Assembly: GCA_004562765.1 (NCBI GenBank)
Contig: SFRL01000088.1
Location: 1 to 14,117 of the forward strand
DNA length: 14,117 nt
Reading direction: 5' to 3'
Source of the DNA: a bacterium
Lineage (GTDB): Bacteria > Bacillota > Clostridia > Lachnospirales > Lachnospiraceae
The translations under genes and the position numbers were made by a program. Under the pieces are notes generated by a model. The model did not search any database. It had not been told where the DNA came from and worked only from the letters and a program-made list of their open reading frames with translations. This document shows positions 1 through 8,100 of this stretch, piece after piece (within the stretch, counting starts at the first letter, position 1; each line of letters begins with the position of its first letter).

Positions 1-33
1 GGCTTGAACGAAAGTGAAAGCCAGCGTCTTTAG
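1..33 (+). CDS. Possible C-terminal end of a TnpB-like protein (partial)
   Basis: The first reading frame is open from the window edge and reads GLNESESQRL before a TAG stop at 31-33. Ten codons alone prove nothing. The reason to mention them is that the stop lies in the loop of the second hairpin of a structured segment resembling the 3' end of IS200/IS605 TnpB genes, where the coding end and the omegaRNA overlap. If correct, the protein would be an RNA-guided endonuclease encoded by the element just upstream on the same strand as rpoB. The catalytic part is outside the window, so this is an inference from context. The alternative is that this is simply intergenic sequence downstream of rplL. 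Confidence 0.25.
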   Translation, partial: GLNESESQRL

Positions 34-92
34 GCGCTGGCCGGTAACAGAGGCTTATAGCCTCAGAGCAAACCGCCCGTTAGACGGGCGGT
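1..92 (+). ncRNA. Hairpin array resembling the omegaRNA/right end of an IS200/IS605-type element
   Basis: Four consecutive stem-loops are visible. Bases 1-22 fold as GGCTTGAAC, loop GAAA, GTGAAAGCC: a GNRA tetraloop above two tandem G.A mismatches, which is an RNA signature. Bases 21-40 form an 8-bp stem with loop TTTA, sharing two bases with the first stem, so the two compete at their edge. Bases 50-64 form GAGGC, TTATA, GCCTC. Bases 72-92 form a perfect 9-bp stem with loop TAG. The tail is not a T-run, so the last stem is not a classic terminator. The order of stems and the linker GGTAACAG resemble, from memory, the 3' ends of TnpB-type elements in Clostridia. Alternatives are an rplL 3' UTR structure or an rplL-rpoB attenuator. 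Confidence 0.4.
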
Positions 93-124
93 GCTGATTT
101 GGGAAAAACTTCTGAAAAAAGTTC

Positions 125-153
125 TTGCGCTTTGATCGGACTTGTGTTATCAT
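125..153 (+). promoter_or_regulatory. Extended -10 promoter for rpoB
   Basis: TTGCGC (125-130) is separated by exactly 17 bases from TATCAT (148-153), and a TG at 145-146 gives the extended -10 form TGTTATCAT. The predicted transcription start near 160 leaves an 80-base leader before the rpoB ATG. The -35 is weak but spacing and the TG element are good. It would let rpoBC be transcribed independently of the upstream ribosomal protein genes, which would matter if an insertion element has separated them. Confidence 0.6.
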
Positions 154-243
154 GTATGGTGCTTTATTGTGGTAAATAGGCTAATTCTGCGCTCTTTTGG
201 GCGGGAAACAGCCAAAATAATAATAACGAGAGGTGAAACGTCA

Positions 244-3200
244 ATGGAGAAAAACAGAATACGTCCGGTACAAGCTGGCAAGAGCCTGCGTATGAGTTAC
301 TCAAGACAAAAAGAAGTTCTGGAAATGCCCAATCTGATTGAGGTACAGAAGGACTCCTACCAGTGGTTTCTGGACGAAGGTTTAAAAGAAGTGTTTGCAG
401 ATATCTCTCCCATTACGGACTACAGCGGACATCTGAGTCTGGAATTTGTTGACTTTACATTGTGCGCAGATGATGTGAAGTATACGATTCCGGAGTGCAA
501 GGAGCGTGATGCGACTTACGCAGCACCCCTGAAGGTAAAGGTTCGTCTGTATAATAAGGAGACAGAGGAGATCAACGAGCACGAGATTTTTATGGGTGAT
601 CTGCCACTGATGACAGAGACCGGTACGTTCGTGATCAACGGCGCTGAGCGTGTTATCGTCAGCCAGCTTGTCCGTTCACCCGGTATTTACTACGGTATCA
701 CCCGTGACAAGGTCGGAAAGACCCTCTATTCCTGTACCGTTATCCCTAACCGCGGTGCATGGTTAGAGTATGAGACAGACTCCAATGACGTATTTTATGT
801 TCGTGTAGATAGAACCAGAAAGGTTCCGATCACGGTGCTCATCCGTGCACTTGGAATCGGCAGCAATCAGGAGATCATCGACTATTTCGGTGAGGAGCCG
901 AAGATCATTGCAAGTATGGGCAAGGACGTTTCTACAAACTATGAGTCCGGTCTGCTTGAGCTGTACAAGAAGATCCGCCCCGGCGAGCCGTTGACGGTAG
1001 AGAGCGCAGAGAGCCTGATCTCTGCAATGTTCTTTGATCCGAGAAGATATGATCTGGCCAAGGTTGGACGTTATAAATTCAATAAGAAACTGGCATTTAA
1101 GAACCGTCTGCGCGGTCATGTGCTGGCAGAGGATGTCATTGATCCCTCTACCGGAGAGGTGCTGGCAGAGGCAGGAACCCAGCTTACAAGAGAGAAGGCT
1201 GAGGAGATCCAGAATGCGGCTGTCAGATATGTCATGATCCAGACCGAGGAACGCAATGTCAAGGTGCTGTCCTCCATGATGGTAGATTTGGGCGCATGGG
1301 TACCGGAGCTTGCTGATAAGGCGGCTCAGAAGGAACTTGGTATCACGGAGCTTGTTTACTATCCGGTATTAAAGCAGATCCTGGAGGAGAATTCTTCATT
1401 AGAGGATATCAAGGAAGCGATCCGCAAGAATGTGCATGAGCTGATCCCCAAGCACATCACAAAGGACGATATTTTTGCTTCTATTAATTATAATATGCAT
1501 CTGGAGTGGGGCATCGGAAATGATGATGATATCGATCATCTGGGTAACCGTCGTATCCGTGCGGTTGGTGAGCTGCTTCAGAACCAGTACCGCATCGGTC
1601 TGTCAAGACTGGAGCGTGTGGTACGTGAGCGTATGACAACACAGGATCTGGAGGGTATCTCTCCCCAGAGCCTGATCAATATCAAGCCCGTGACCGCGGC
1701 AGTCAAGGAGTTCTTCGGATCTTCCCAGCTGTCACAGTTTATGGATCAGAACAACCCGTTGGGTGAGCTGACACACAAGAGACGTCTTTCTGCGTTAGGA
1801 CCCGGTGGTCTGAGCCGTGATCGTGCCGGATTCGAGGTCCGTGATGTCCATTATTCACACTATGGACGTATGTGCCCCATCGAGACACCAGAAGGACCGA
1901 ACATTGGTCTGATCAACTCACTGGCATGCTATGCGCGTATCAATGAGTATGGTTTTGTGGAGGCTCCTTATCGCAAGATTGATAAGACTGACCCGAAGAA
2001 TCCCCGTGTTACGGATGAGGTCGTTTATATGACTGCCGACGAAGAGGATAATTTCCATGTGGCACAGGCGAATGAGAAGTTGGATGCAGAGGGTCACTTT
2101 GTGCGTAATTCCGTGTCCGGTCGTTACCTCGACGAGACACAGGAGTACGATAAGACCATGTTTGAATACATGGATGTGTCTCCGAAGATGGTGTTCTCTG
2201 TGGCAACCGCGCTTATCCCGTTCTTGCAGAACGATGATGCAAACCGTGCGTTGATGGGATCAAACATGCAGCGTCAGGCAGTTCCGCTTCTGACAACGGA
2301 GGCGCCTGTAGTCGGAACCGGTATGGAGCCGAAGGCGGCTGTGGATTCCGGTGTCTGTGTGGTTGCAAAGAAGTCCGGAACCGTAGAGAAGGCTCAGTCA
2401 GATGAGATCTGGGTAAAAAATGATGACGGAACAACTTCTGATTATAAGCTGACCAAGTTCTCCAGAAGTAACCAGAGCAACTGCTACAACCAGAGACCGA
2501 TCGTTTTTAAGGGCGACCATGTAGAGGCAGGCGAGGTCATCGCTGACGGTCCTTCTACCTCTGAGGGAGAGCTTGCATTAGGAAAGAACCCGCTGATCGG
2601 ATTCATGACCTGGGAAGGTTATAACTACGAGGATGCGGTTCTGTTAAGTGAGCGTTTAGTACAGGATGATGTATACACATCCGTTCATATTGAGGAGTAC
2701 GAGGCAGAGGCACGTGACACCAAACTCGGACCGGAAGAGATCACCCGCGATGTACCCGGTGTCGGTGAAGATGCATTAAAAGACTTAGACGAGCGCGGAA
2801 TCATTCGCATCGGTGCTGAGGTTCGCGCCGGCGATATCCTGGTCGGAAAGGTTACCCCGAAGGGTGAGACCGAACTGACTGCAGAGGAGCGCCTGCTTCG
2901 TGCGATCTTCGGTGAAAAGGCAAGAGAAGTGCGTGATACTTCCCTGAAGGTGCCCCACGGCGAGTATGGTATCGTTGTGGATGCAAAGGTATTTACAAGA
3001 GAAAACGGAGATGAGTTATCTCCCGGTGTGAACCAGGCGGTTCGCATCTATATCGCCCAGAAGCGTAAGATCTCTGTCGGTGATAAGATGGCCGGTCGTC
3101 ATGGTAATAAGGGTGTCGTTTCCAGAGTGCTTCCGGTGGAGGATATGCCGTTCCTTCCCAATGGACGTCCTTTGGATATTGTGTTAAACCCGCTGGGCGT

Positions 3201-4137
3201 GCCTTCCCGTATGAATATCGGACAGGTGCTGGAGATCCACCTGAGTCTTGCTGCAAAGGCTCTGGGCTTTAATATTGAGACTCCGGTATTTGACGGTGCG
3301 CGAGAAATTGATATCCAGGATACACTGGAGCTTGCAAATGATTACGTCAACAGTGAGTGGGATGATTTCTATGAGAAATATAAAGACACGCTGCGCGAAG
3401 ACGTTATGGAATACTTATCAGATCACAGAGACCACAGAGACCTGTGGAAGGGTGTGCCGATCTCAAGAGACGGAAAGGTGCAGCTGCGCGACGGACGTAC
3501 CGGAGAGCCGTTCGATTCACCGGTTACGATCGGACACATGCATTATCTGAAGCTGCATCATCTGGTAGACGACAAGATCCATGCGCGTTCTACCGGCCCT
3601 TACTCACTGGTTACCCAGCAGCCGCTTGGTGGAAAAGCACAGTTCGGCGGACAGCGTTTCGGAGAGATGGAGGTTTGGGCACTGGAGGCTTACGGTGCAT
3701 CATACACCCTGCAGGAGATCCTGACCGTCAAGTCCGATGATGTGGTTGGACGTGTGAAGACCTACGAGGCGATCATCAAGGGTGATAATATCCCTGAGCC
3801 CGGTATTCCGGAGTCCTTCAAGGTACTCTTAAAGGAGCTGCAGTCCTTAGGACTGGATGTCAAGGTGCTGGACGAGAACCGTCAGGAAGTAGAACTGATG
3901 GAGATCAGCGAGTATGGCAACACAGATCTCAACGCGATCATTGCAGGAGACAAGGACTTTGCTTTCGAGGACAGCGAGAGCTTTTCAAAGCGCGGCTTCT
4001 CCAAGGTGGAGTTTGACGCGGACAGCGAGGAACTTGTAGCAGTCGATGAGGATGAGGACGAAGAGTCTGACGACTTGGATGATGATTTCGGAGCAGAGGA
4101 TTTTGATGACGATGCTCTTTTAAATGACGAAGATTAG
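244..4137 (+). CDS. rpoB: DNA-directed RNA polymerase subunit beta
   Basis: Encodes the 1297-residue beta subunit of RNA polymerase, which forms one wall of the active cleft together with beta'. I chose ATG 244 because AGGTGA at 231-236 lies 7 bases before it and MEKNRIRPVQAG is a plausible beta N-terminus; the frame extends upstream to a TTG at 142, but no family sequence is visible there. NGAERVIVSQLVRSPG is present in the lobe. The rifampicin pocket runs SSQLSQFMDQNNPLGELTHK and continues RRLSALGPGG; D501, H511 and S516 correspond to E. coli D516, H526 and S531 and are unchanged, so target resistance is not predicted. GDKMAGRHGNKG is present with K940 and K948, the conserved active-site lysines. 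The last 43 or so residues are a strongly acidic tail. rpoC follows after 14 bases, so the two are cotranscribed. Confidence 0.98.
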   Translation: MEKNRIRPVQAGKSLRMSYSRQKEVLEMPNLIEVQKDSYQWFLDEGLKEVFADISPITDYSGHLSLEFVDFTLCADDVKYTIPECKERDATYAAPLKVKVRLYNKETEEINEHEIFMGDLPLMTETGTFVINGAERVIVSQLVRSPGIYYGITRDKVGKTLYSCTVIPNRGAWLEYETDSNDVFYVRVDRTRKVPITVLIRALGIGSNQEIIDYFGEEPKIIASMGKDVSTNYESGLLELYKKIRPGEPLTVESAESLISAMFFDPRRYDLAKVGRYKFNKKLAFKNRLRGHVLAEDVIDPSTGEVLAEAGTQLTREKAEEIQNAAVRYVMIQTEERNVKVLSSMMVDLGAWVPELADKAAQKELGITELVYYPVLKQILEENSSLEDIKEAIRKNVHELIPKHITKDDIFASINYNMHLEWGIGNDDDIDHLGNRRIRAVGELLQNQYRIGLSRLERVVRERMTTQDLEGISPQSLINIKPVTAAVKEFFGSSQLSQFMDQNNPLGELTHKRRLSALGPGGLSRDRAGFEVRDVHYSHYGRMCPIETPEGPNIGLINSLACYARINEYGFVEAPYRKIDKTDPKNPRVTDEVVYMTADEEDNFHVAQANEKLDAEGHFVRNSVSGRYLDETQEYDKTMFEYMDVSPKMVFSVATALIPFLQNDDANRALMGSNMQRQAVPLLTTEAPVVGTGMEPKAAVDSGVCVVAKKSGTVEKAQSDEIWVKNDDGTTSDYKLTKFSRSNQSNCYNQRPIVFKGDHVEAGEVIADGPSTSEGELALGKNPLIGFMTWEGYNYEDAVLLSERLVQDDVYTSVHIEEYEAEARDTKLGPEEITRDVPGVGEDALKDLDERGIIRIGAEVRAGDILVGKVTPKGETELTAEERLLRAIFGEKAREVRDTSLKVPHGEYGIVVDAKVFTRENGDELSPGVNQAVRIYIAQKRKISVGDKMAGRHGNKGVVSRVLPVEDMPFLPNGRPLDIVLNPLGVPSRMNIGQVLEIHLSLAAKALGFNIETPVFDGAREIDIQDTLELANDYVNSEWDDFYEKYKDTLREDVMEYLSDHRDHRDLWKGVPISRDGKVQLRDGRTGEPFDSPVTIGHMHYLKLHHLVDDKIHARSTGPYSLVTQQPLGGKAQFGGQRFGEMEVWALEAYGASYTLQEILTVKSDDVVGRVKTYEAIIKGDNIPEPGIPESFKVLLKELQSLGLDVKVLDENRQEVELMEISEYGNTDLNAIIAGDKDFAFEDSESFSKRGFSKVEFDADSEELVAVDEDEDEESDDLDDDFGAEDFDDDALLNDED

Positions 4138-4151
4138 AAGGGAGTGCCAAC

Positions 4152-6737
4152 ATGCCTGAGACAGCAAATAAAGAAAACTACCAGCCAATTTCATTTGACG
4201 CAATTCAGATTGGGCTGGCCTCACCTGAGAAGATCAGAGAGTGGTCCCACGGCGAAGTAAAAAAGCCGGAGACCATCAACTACAGAACATTAAAGCCTGA
4301 AAAAGACGGATTGTTCTGTGAGAAAATATTCGGACCCAGCAAGGACTGGGAGTGCCACTGCGGAAAGTACAAAAAGATCCGCTATAAAGGTGTTGTCTGC
4401 GACCGATGCGGCGTGGAGATCACCAAGGCAAGCGTTCGTAGAGAGCGTATGGGTCATATCGAGCTCGCCGCTCCTGTTTCCCATATCTGGTATTTCAAGG
4501 GTATTCCTTCCCGTATGGGACTGATCCTTGACTTATCACCCCGTACACTGGAAAAAGTATTATACTTTGCTTCCTATATTGTATTGGATCCCGGCAAGAC
4601 AGACCTGAGTCTGAAGCAGGTGCTGTCAGATGCCGATTATCAGGCTGCCAGAGAAAAATACGGAAACACCTTCCGTGTAGGAATGGGTGCGGAAGCGATC
4701 CTGGAGCTTTTACAGGCGATCGATCTGGAGAAGGATTCTGCAGAATTAAAGGCAGCACTTGCAGATGCAACCGGTCAGAAAAAAGCACGTATCATCAAGC
4801 GTCTGGAGGTTGTAGAGGCGTTTCGCGAGTCCGGAAACAAGCCGGAATGGATGATCATGACGGTTATTCCGGTCATTCCGCCGGATCTGCGACCGATGGT
4901 ACAGCTGGATGGTGGTCGTTTTGCTACCTCCGACCTGAACGATCTGTATCGCCGTATCATTAACCGTAACAACCGCCTGCGCAGACTGCTTGAGCTGAAT
5001 GCGCCGGACATCATTGTGCGCAACGAGAAGCGTATGCTGCAGGAAGCAGTTGACGCGCTGATCGACAACGGACGCAGAGGCCGCCCGGTTACAGGACCCG
5101 GAAACCGTGCATTAAAGTCTCTGTCTGATATGTTAAAGGGAAAATCCGGACGTTTCCGTCAGAATCTGTTAGGAAAGCGTGTTGACTACTCCGGACGTTC
5201 CGTTATCGTTGTAGAGCCGAAATTAAAGATTTATCAGTGCGGTCTGCCGAAGGAGATGGCGATCGAGCTGTTTAAGCCTTTCGTTATGAAGGAGCTGGTG
5301 TCAAACGGCACTGCTCACAATATCAAGAGTGCAAAGAAGATGGTAGAGCGTCTGCAGCCTGAAGTCTGGGATGTGCTAGAGGACGTTATCAAGGAGCATC
5401 CGGTTATGCTGAACCGTGCACCTACTCTGCACAGACTTGGTATCCAGGCATTCGAGCCGATCCTTGTAGAAGGTAAGGCGATCAAGCTGCATCCGCTCGT
5501 ATGTACTGCGTTTAATGCCGATTTCGACGGAGACCAGATGGCTGTCCATCTGCCGCTGTCACAGGAGGCGCAGGCAGAGTGCCGCTTTATGCTGCTCTCT
5601 CCGAACAACCTGTTAAAGCCTTCTGACGGAGGTCCGGTAGCCGTTCCTTCACAGGATATGGTACTTGGTATTTACTATCTGACAATGGATAAGGTACCGG
5701 ATCATACAAAAGACGGTGCTGTTGCTGTAAGTGACAAAGTGTATGACTCCAAGGAGCAGTTGAGGGCTGCGCTGGATGCCGGTGAGATCAAGGTGACGGA
5801 TATGATCCACTATCAGACACATGACGAGTCTGAACGAGAGGTTATCTGTACACCGGAGGATATCCTGGGCCGTTTCTTCAGCAGTACCAATCAGGCATTG
5901 CTGGCATATGAGAATGGTGTGATCAGTCTGCATCAGTCGATCCGTGTACATCAGGAGGCAACGACTCCTGAAGGAGAGCATGTTTCCGGCACGATCGAGA
6001 CAACGCTCGGAAGACTGATCTTTAATGAGATCATTCCTCAGGACCTGGGCTTTGTAAAGCGTGAAAAGCCGGAGGATTATCTGCTGTTAGAGGTAGATTT
6101 CCATGTAGGTAAAAAGTATTTGAAGAAGATCCTTGAGAAGGTTATCAATATTCATGGTGCGACTAAGACGGCAGAGGTACTGGATGACATCAAGGCGATG
6201 GGTTACAAGTATTCTACCCGTGCTGCCATGACTGTATCCATTTCCGATATGACGGTGCCTCCGCAGAAACCGCAGATGATCCAGAATGCGCAGGACACGG
6301 TAGACCGTATCACAAAGCAGTATAAACGTGGTATGATCACCGAGGAGGAGCGCTATAAAGAAGTTGTAGAAACATGGAAGGATACCGATGACGCGCTGAC
6401 AGAGGCACTGTTATCCGGACTGGATAAATACAATAACATCTTCATGATGGCTGATTCCGGAGCGCGTGGTTCCGATAAGCAGATCAAGCAGCTGGCAGGT
6501 ATGCGTGGACTGATGGCGGATACGACCGGACGTACCATTGAGCTGCCGATCAAATCAAACTTCCGTGAAGGTCTGGACGTATTGGAGTACTTCATGTCTG
6601 CGCACGGAGCACGTAAGGGACTTTCTGATACCGCGCTTCGTACTGCCGATTCCGGATATCTGACCAGACGTCTGGTAGACGTATCACAGCATATGATCGT
6701 ACGCGAGTCAGACTGCTGTGAGGGAAGAGGAAATTGA
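4152..6737 (+). CDS. rpoC: RNA polymerase subunit beta', N-terminal two thirds (gene interrupted by frameshift)
   Basis: Encodes the first 861 residues of beta', the catalytic subunit. ATG 4152 has AAGGGAG at 4138-4144, 7 bases upstream, just after the rpoB stop. In order the fragment has the first zinc site (C68, C70, C83, C86), the clamp and rudder region, the active-site loop NADFDGDQM with the three Mg-binding aspartates D457, D459 and D461, the secondary-channel regions, and the bridge helix with GARKGLSDTALRT from residue 819. It stays beta'-like through RRLVDVSQHMIVRESDCC, then ends EGRGN and a TGA. The cysteines at 855-856 include the first ligand of the second zinc site; the other three ligands are in the next frame. 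Alone this chain lacks the trigger loop and could not be a working beta'. It is one half of a broken, split or recoded rpoC, or of a misassembled one. Confidence 0.93.
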   Translation: MPETANKENYQPISFDAIQIGLASPEKIREWSHGEVKKPETINYRTLKPEKDGLFCEKIFGPSKDWECHCGKYKKIRYKGVVCDRCGVEITKASVRRERMGHIELAAPVSHIWYFKGIPSRMGLILDLSPRTLEKVLYFASYIVLDPGKTDLSLKQVLSDADYQAAREKYGNTFRVGMGAEAILELLQAIDLEKDSAELKAALADATGQKKARIIKRLEVVEAFRESGNKPEWMIMTVIPVIPPDLRPMVQLDGGRFATSDLNDLYRRIINRNNRLRRLLELNAPDIIVRNEKRMLQEAVDALIDNGRRGRPVTGPGNRALKSLSDMLKGKSGRFRQNLLGKRVDYSGRSVIVVEPKLKIYQCGLPKEMAIELFKPFVMKELVSNGTAHNIKSAKKMVERLQPEVWDVLEDVIKEHPVMLNRAPTLHRLGIQAFEPILVEGKAIKLHPLVCTAFNADFDGDQMAVHLPLSQEAQAECRFMLLSPNNLLKPSDGGPVAVPSQDMVLGIYYLTMDKVPDHTKDGAVAVSDKVYDSKEQLRAALDAGEIKVTDMIHYQTHDESEREVICTPEDILGRFFSSTNQALLAYENGVISLHQSIRVHQEATTPEGEHVSGTIETTLGRLIFNEIIPQDLGFVKREKPEDYLLLEVDFHVGKKYLKKILEKVINIHGATKTAEVLDDIKAMGYKYSTRAAMTVSISDMTVPPQKPQMIQNAQDTVDRITKQYKRGMITEEERYKEVVETWKDTDDALTEALLSGLDKYNNIFMMADSGARGSDKQIKQLAGMRGLMADTTGRTIELPIKSNFREGLDVLEYFMSAHGARKGLSDTALRTADSGYLTRRLVDVSQHMIVRESDCCEGRGN

Positions 6738-6738
6738 G
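6711..6738 (+). other. rpoC frame break: stop in frame 0, continuation in frame +1
   Basis: Frame 0 reads D C C E G R G N then TGA at 6735-6737. The downstream beta' sequence reads in the +1 frame, VREEEIESLQDRITGR, beginning at GTG 6718, so the two frames overlap by 20 bases. Removing one G of the GGG at 6722-6724 would join them as DCCEEEEIESLQDR. However, E. coli beta' has about 20 residues between the zinc cysteine and LRDR; the joined protein here would have about 9. Net loss of about a dozen codons with length 2 modulo 3 would explain both the shift and the shortening. A purine-rich, Shine-Dalgarno-like run (6721-6733) lies immediately before the stop. Confidence 0.85.
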
Positions 6739-7986
6739 AGCCTGCAGGATCGTATTACCGGCCGTTTTGCGGCAGAGACGATCGTCGACAAGGATGGCAA
6801 TGTGATCGTAAAGGCAAATCATATGATCACACCGAAGCGTGCGGAAGCAGTAATCACCAAGGGTGTGGATGCAGACGGAGAGCCGCTGACAAAGGTAAAG
6901 ATCCGTACGATCCTGACCTGCCGTTCACACATGGGTGTCTGCGCGAAGTGCTATGGTTCCAACATGGCTACCGGTCAGGCGGTACAGGTCGGCGAGGCGA
7001 TCGGTATCATTGCTGCACAGTCTATCGGTGAGCCCGGTACACAGCTGACCATGAGAACCTTCCATACCGGTGGTGTGGCTGGTAACGATATCACACAGGG
7101 TCTTCCCCGTGTCGAGGAAATTTTTGAGGCAAGAAAGCCGAAAGGACTTGCCATTATCACAGAATTTGGCGGTGTCGCTACGATCAAGGATACCAAGAAG
7201 AAACGTGAGATCATTGTCACCAATCAGGAGACAGGAGAGTCCAAGAGCTATCTGATCCCTTATGGATCACATATCAAGATCATGGATGGCGCTGTGCTTG
7301 AGGCGGGTGATGAGCTGACAGAAGGTTCAGTAAATCCTCACGACATCTTGAAGATCAAGGGCGTGCGTGCCGTACAGGATTATATGCTGCGTGAGGTACA
7401 GCGTGTATACCGTCTGCAGGGTGTAGAGATCAATGACAAGCATATTGAGGTCATTGTACACCAGATGCTGCAGAAGATACGCGTGGAGGAAAACGGAGAT
7501 TCCGATTTCCTGCCCGGAACGATGGTGGATACTCTGGATTTCGAGGATAAGAATGAGCAGCTTGAAAAAGAGGGCAAGACACCCGCGGAGGGTACTCAGG
7601 TGCTTCTGGGTATCACAAAGGCATCTCTTGCGACCAATTCCTTCCTGTCAGCGGCTTCCTTCCAGGAGACCACGAAGGTTCTGACTGAGGCGGCCATCAA
7701 GGGTAAGGTTGACTCTCTGATCGGTATGAAGGAGAATGTTATCATTGGTAAACCGATTCCTGCAGGAACCGGTATGAAGCGCTACCGCAACATTAAACTG
7801 GACTCTGACGAGCGCGTGAATGAGCTGCTTCTGGAGGATGAGATCTTTGACGAGGAGGCATTTGCTGCAGAGGATGATGAAGAAATGACGGACGCAGCAT
7901 TTGTAGACAGCTTCGACGATGAGGATGACGTGCCGGTGACCGACGATGAGGAAATCTTCGAGGAAGAAGGCGGCGACGAAGAATAA
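6718..7986 (+). CDS. rpoC: RNA polymerase subunit beta', C-terminal third (continuation of the broken rpoC)
   Basis: Continues beta' in the +1 frame relative to the preceding fragment, up to 422 residues if read from GTG 6718. That GTG has no ribosome binding site in front of it and marks only the start of the open frame; an independent start is not established. The fragment carries the remaining second zinc-site cysteines (C68, C75, C78 in TCRSHMGVCAKC), then GIIAAQSIGEPGTQLTMRTF with the trigger-helix residues M112 and H116 that contact the incoming nucleotide, then HTGGVAGNDITQGLPRVEEIFEA and the jaw and C-terminal clamp regions. No large trigger-loop insertion is present. The final 50 or so residues are highly acidic (FDDEDD, DDEEIFEEE, GGDEE), matching the tail on beta. 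The coding sequence is undamaged apart from its junction with the first fragment. Confidence 0.93.
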   Translation: MREEEIESLQDRITGRFAAETIVDKDGNVIVKANHMITPKRAEAVITKGVDADGEPLTKVKIRTILTCRSHMGVCAKCYGSNMATGQAVQVGEAIGIIAAQSIGEPGTQLTMRTFHTGGVAGNDITQGLPRVEEIFEARKPKGLAIITEFGGVATIKDTKKKREIIVTNQETGESKSYLIPYGSHIKIMDGAVLEAGDELTEGSVNPHDILKIKGVRAVQDYMLREVQRVYRLQGVEINDKHIEVIVHQMLQKIRVEENGDSDFLPGTMVDTLDFEDKNEQLEKEGKTPAEGTQVLLGITKASLATNSFLSAASFQETTKVLTEAAIKGKVDSLIGMKENVIIGKPIPAGTGMKRYRNIKLDSDERVNELLLEDEIFDEEAFAAEDDEEMTDAAFVDSFDDEDDVPVTDDEEIFEEEGGDEE

Positions 7987-7987
7987 T

Positions 7988-8007
7988 CTTACTTATATAT
8001 AAGTAAG
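7988..8007. repeat. Perfect 20-bp palindrome just after rpoC
   Basis: CTTACTTATA is followed directly by its exact reverse complement TATAAGTAAG, one base after the rpoC TAA. As RNA it would form a hairpin closed by a small TATA loop; as DNA it is a fully symmetric site. It lies 25 bases ahead of the rpoBC terminator, so it may protect the mRNA 3' end or be a protein binding site. No function can be assigned from sequence. Confidence 0.75.
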
Positions 8008-8032
8008 TGTTTGAAAGAGTAACAAATGAACA

Positions 8033-8089
8033 AAAAAAGGCGGTTATTGGCAGGAATCCTTGTCGGACCGCCTTTTTTGCGGCTTTTTT
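8033..8089 (+). terminator. Intrinsic terminator of the rpoBC transcript
   Basis: AAAAAAGGCGGT (8033-8044) pairs perfectly with ACCGCCTTTTTT (8067-8078), giving a 12-bp stem with a 22-base loop that can itself pair weakly (AGGA with TCCT). The T-run 8073-8078 follows the GC part. A second T-run (8084-8089) follows GCGG at 8079-8082, which can pair with CCGC at 8068-8071 to make an alternative, overlapping terminator hairpin. The A-rich left arm means the stem could also act on transcripts arriving from the other strand. Confidence 0.88.
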
Positions 8090-8100
8090 CATAAAATCTC

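Noticed and set aside
72..100. The 9-bp hairpin as an intrinsic terminator of the upstream operon
   Set aside because: The stem is strong, but only GCTGATTT follows, with no real T-run.
142..243. N-terminal extension of RpoB from TTG 142
   Set aside because: The extension overlaps the promoter -10 region, has no ribosome binding site and lacks beta sequence; ATG 244 has a good one.
763..1119. A 118-codon - strand frame inside rpoB, and similar frames throughout rpoB and rpoC
   Set aside because: All lie within conserved coding sequence in other frames and show no family motifs; they are shadows of the real genes.
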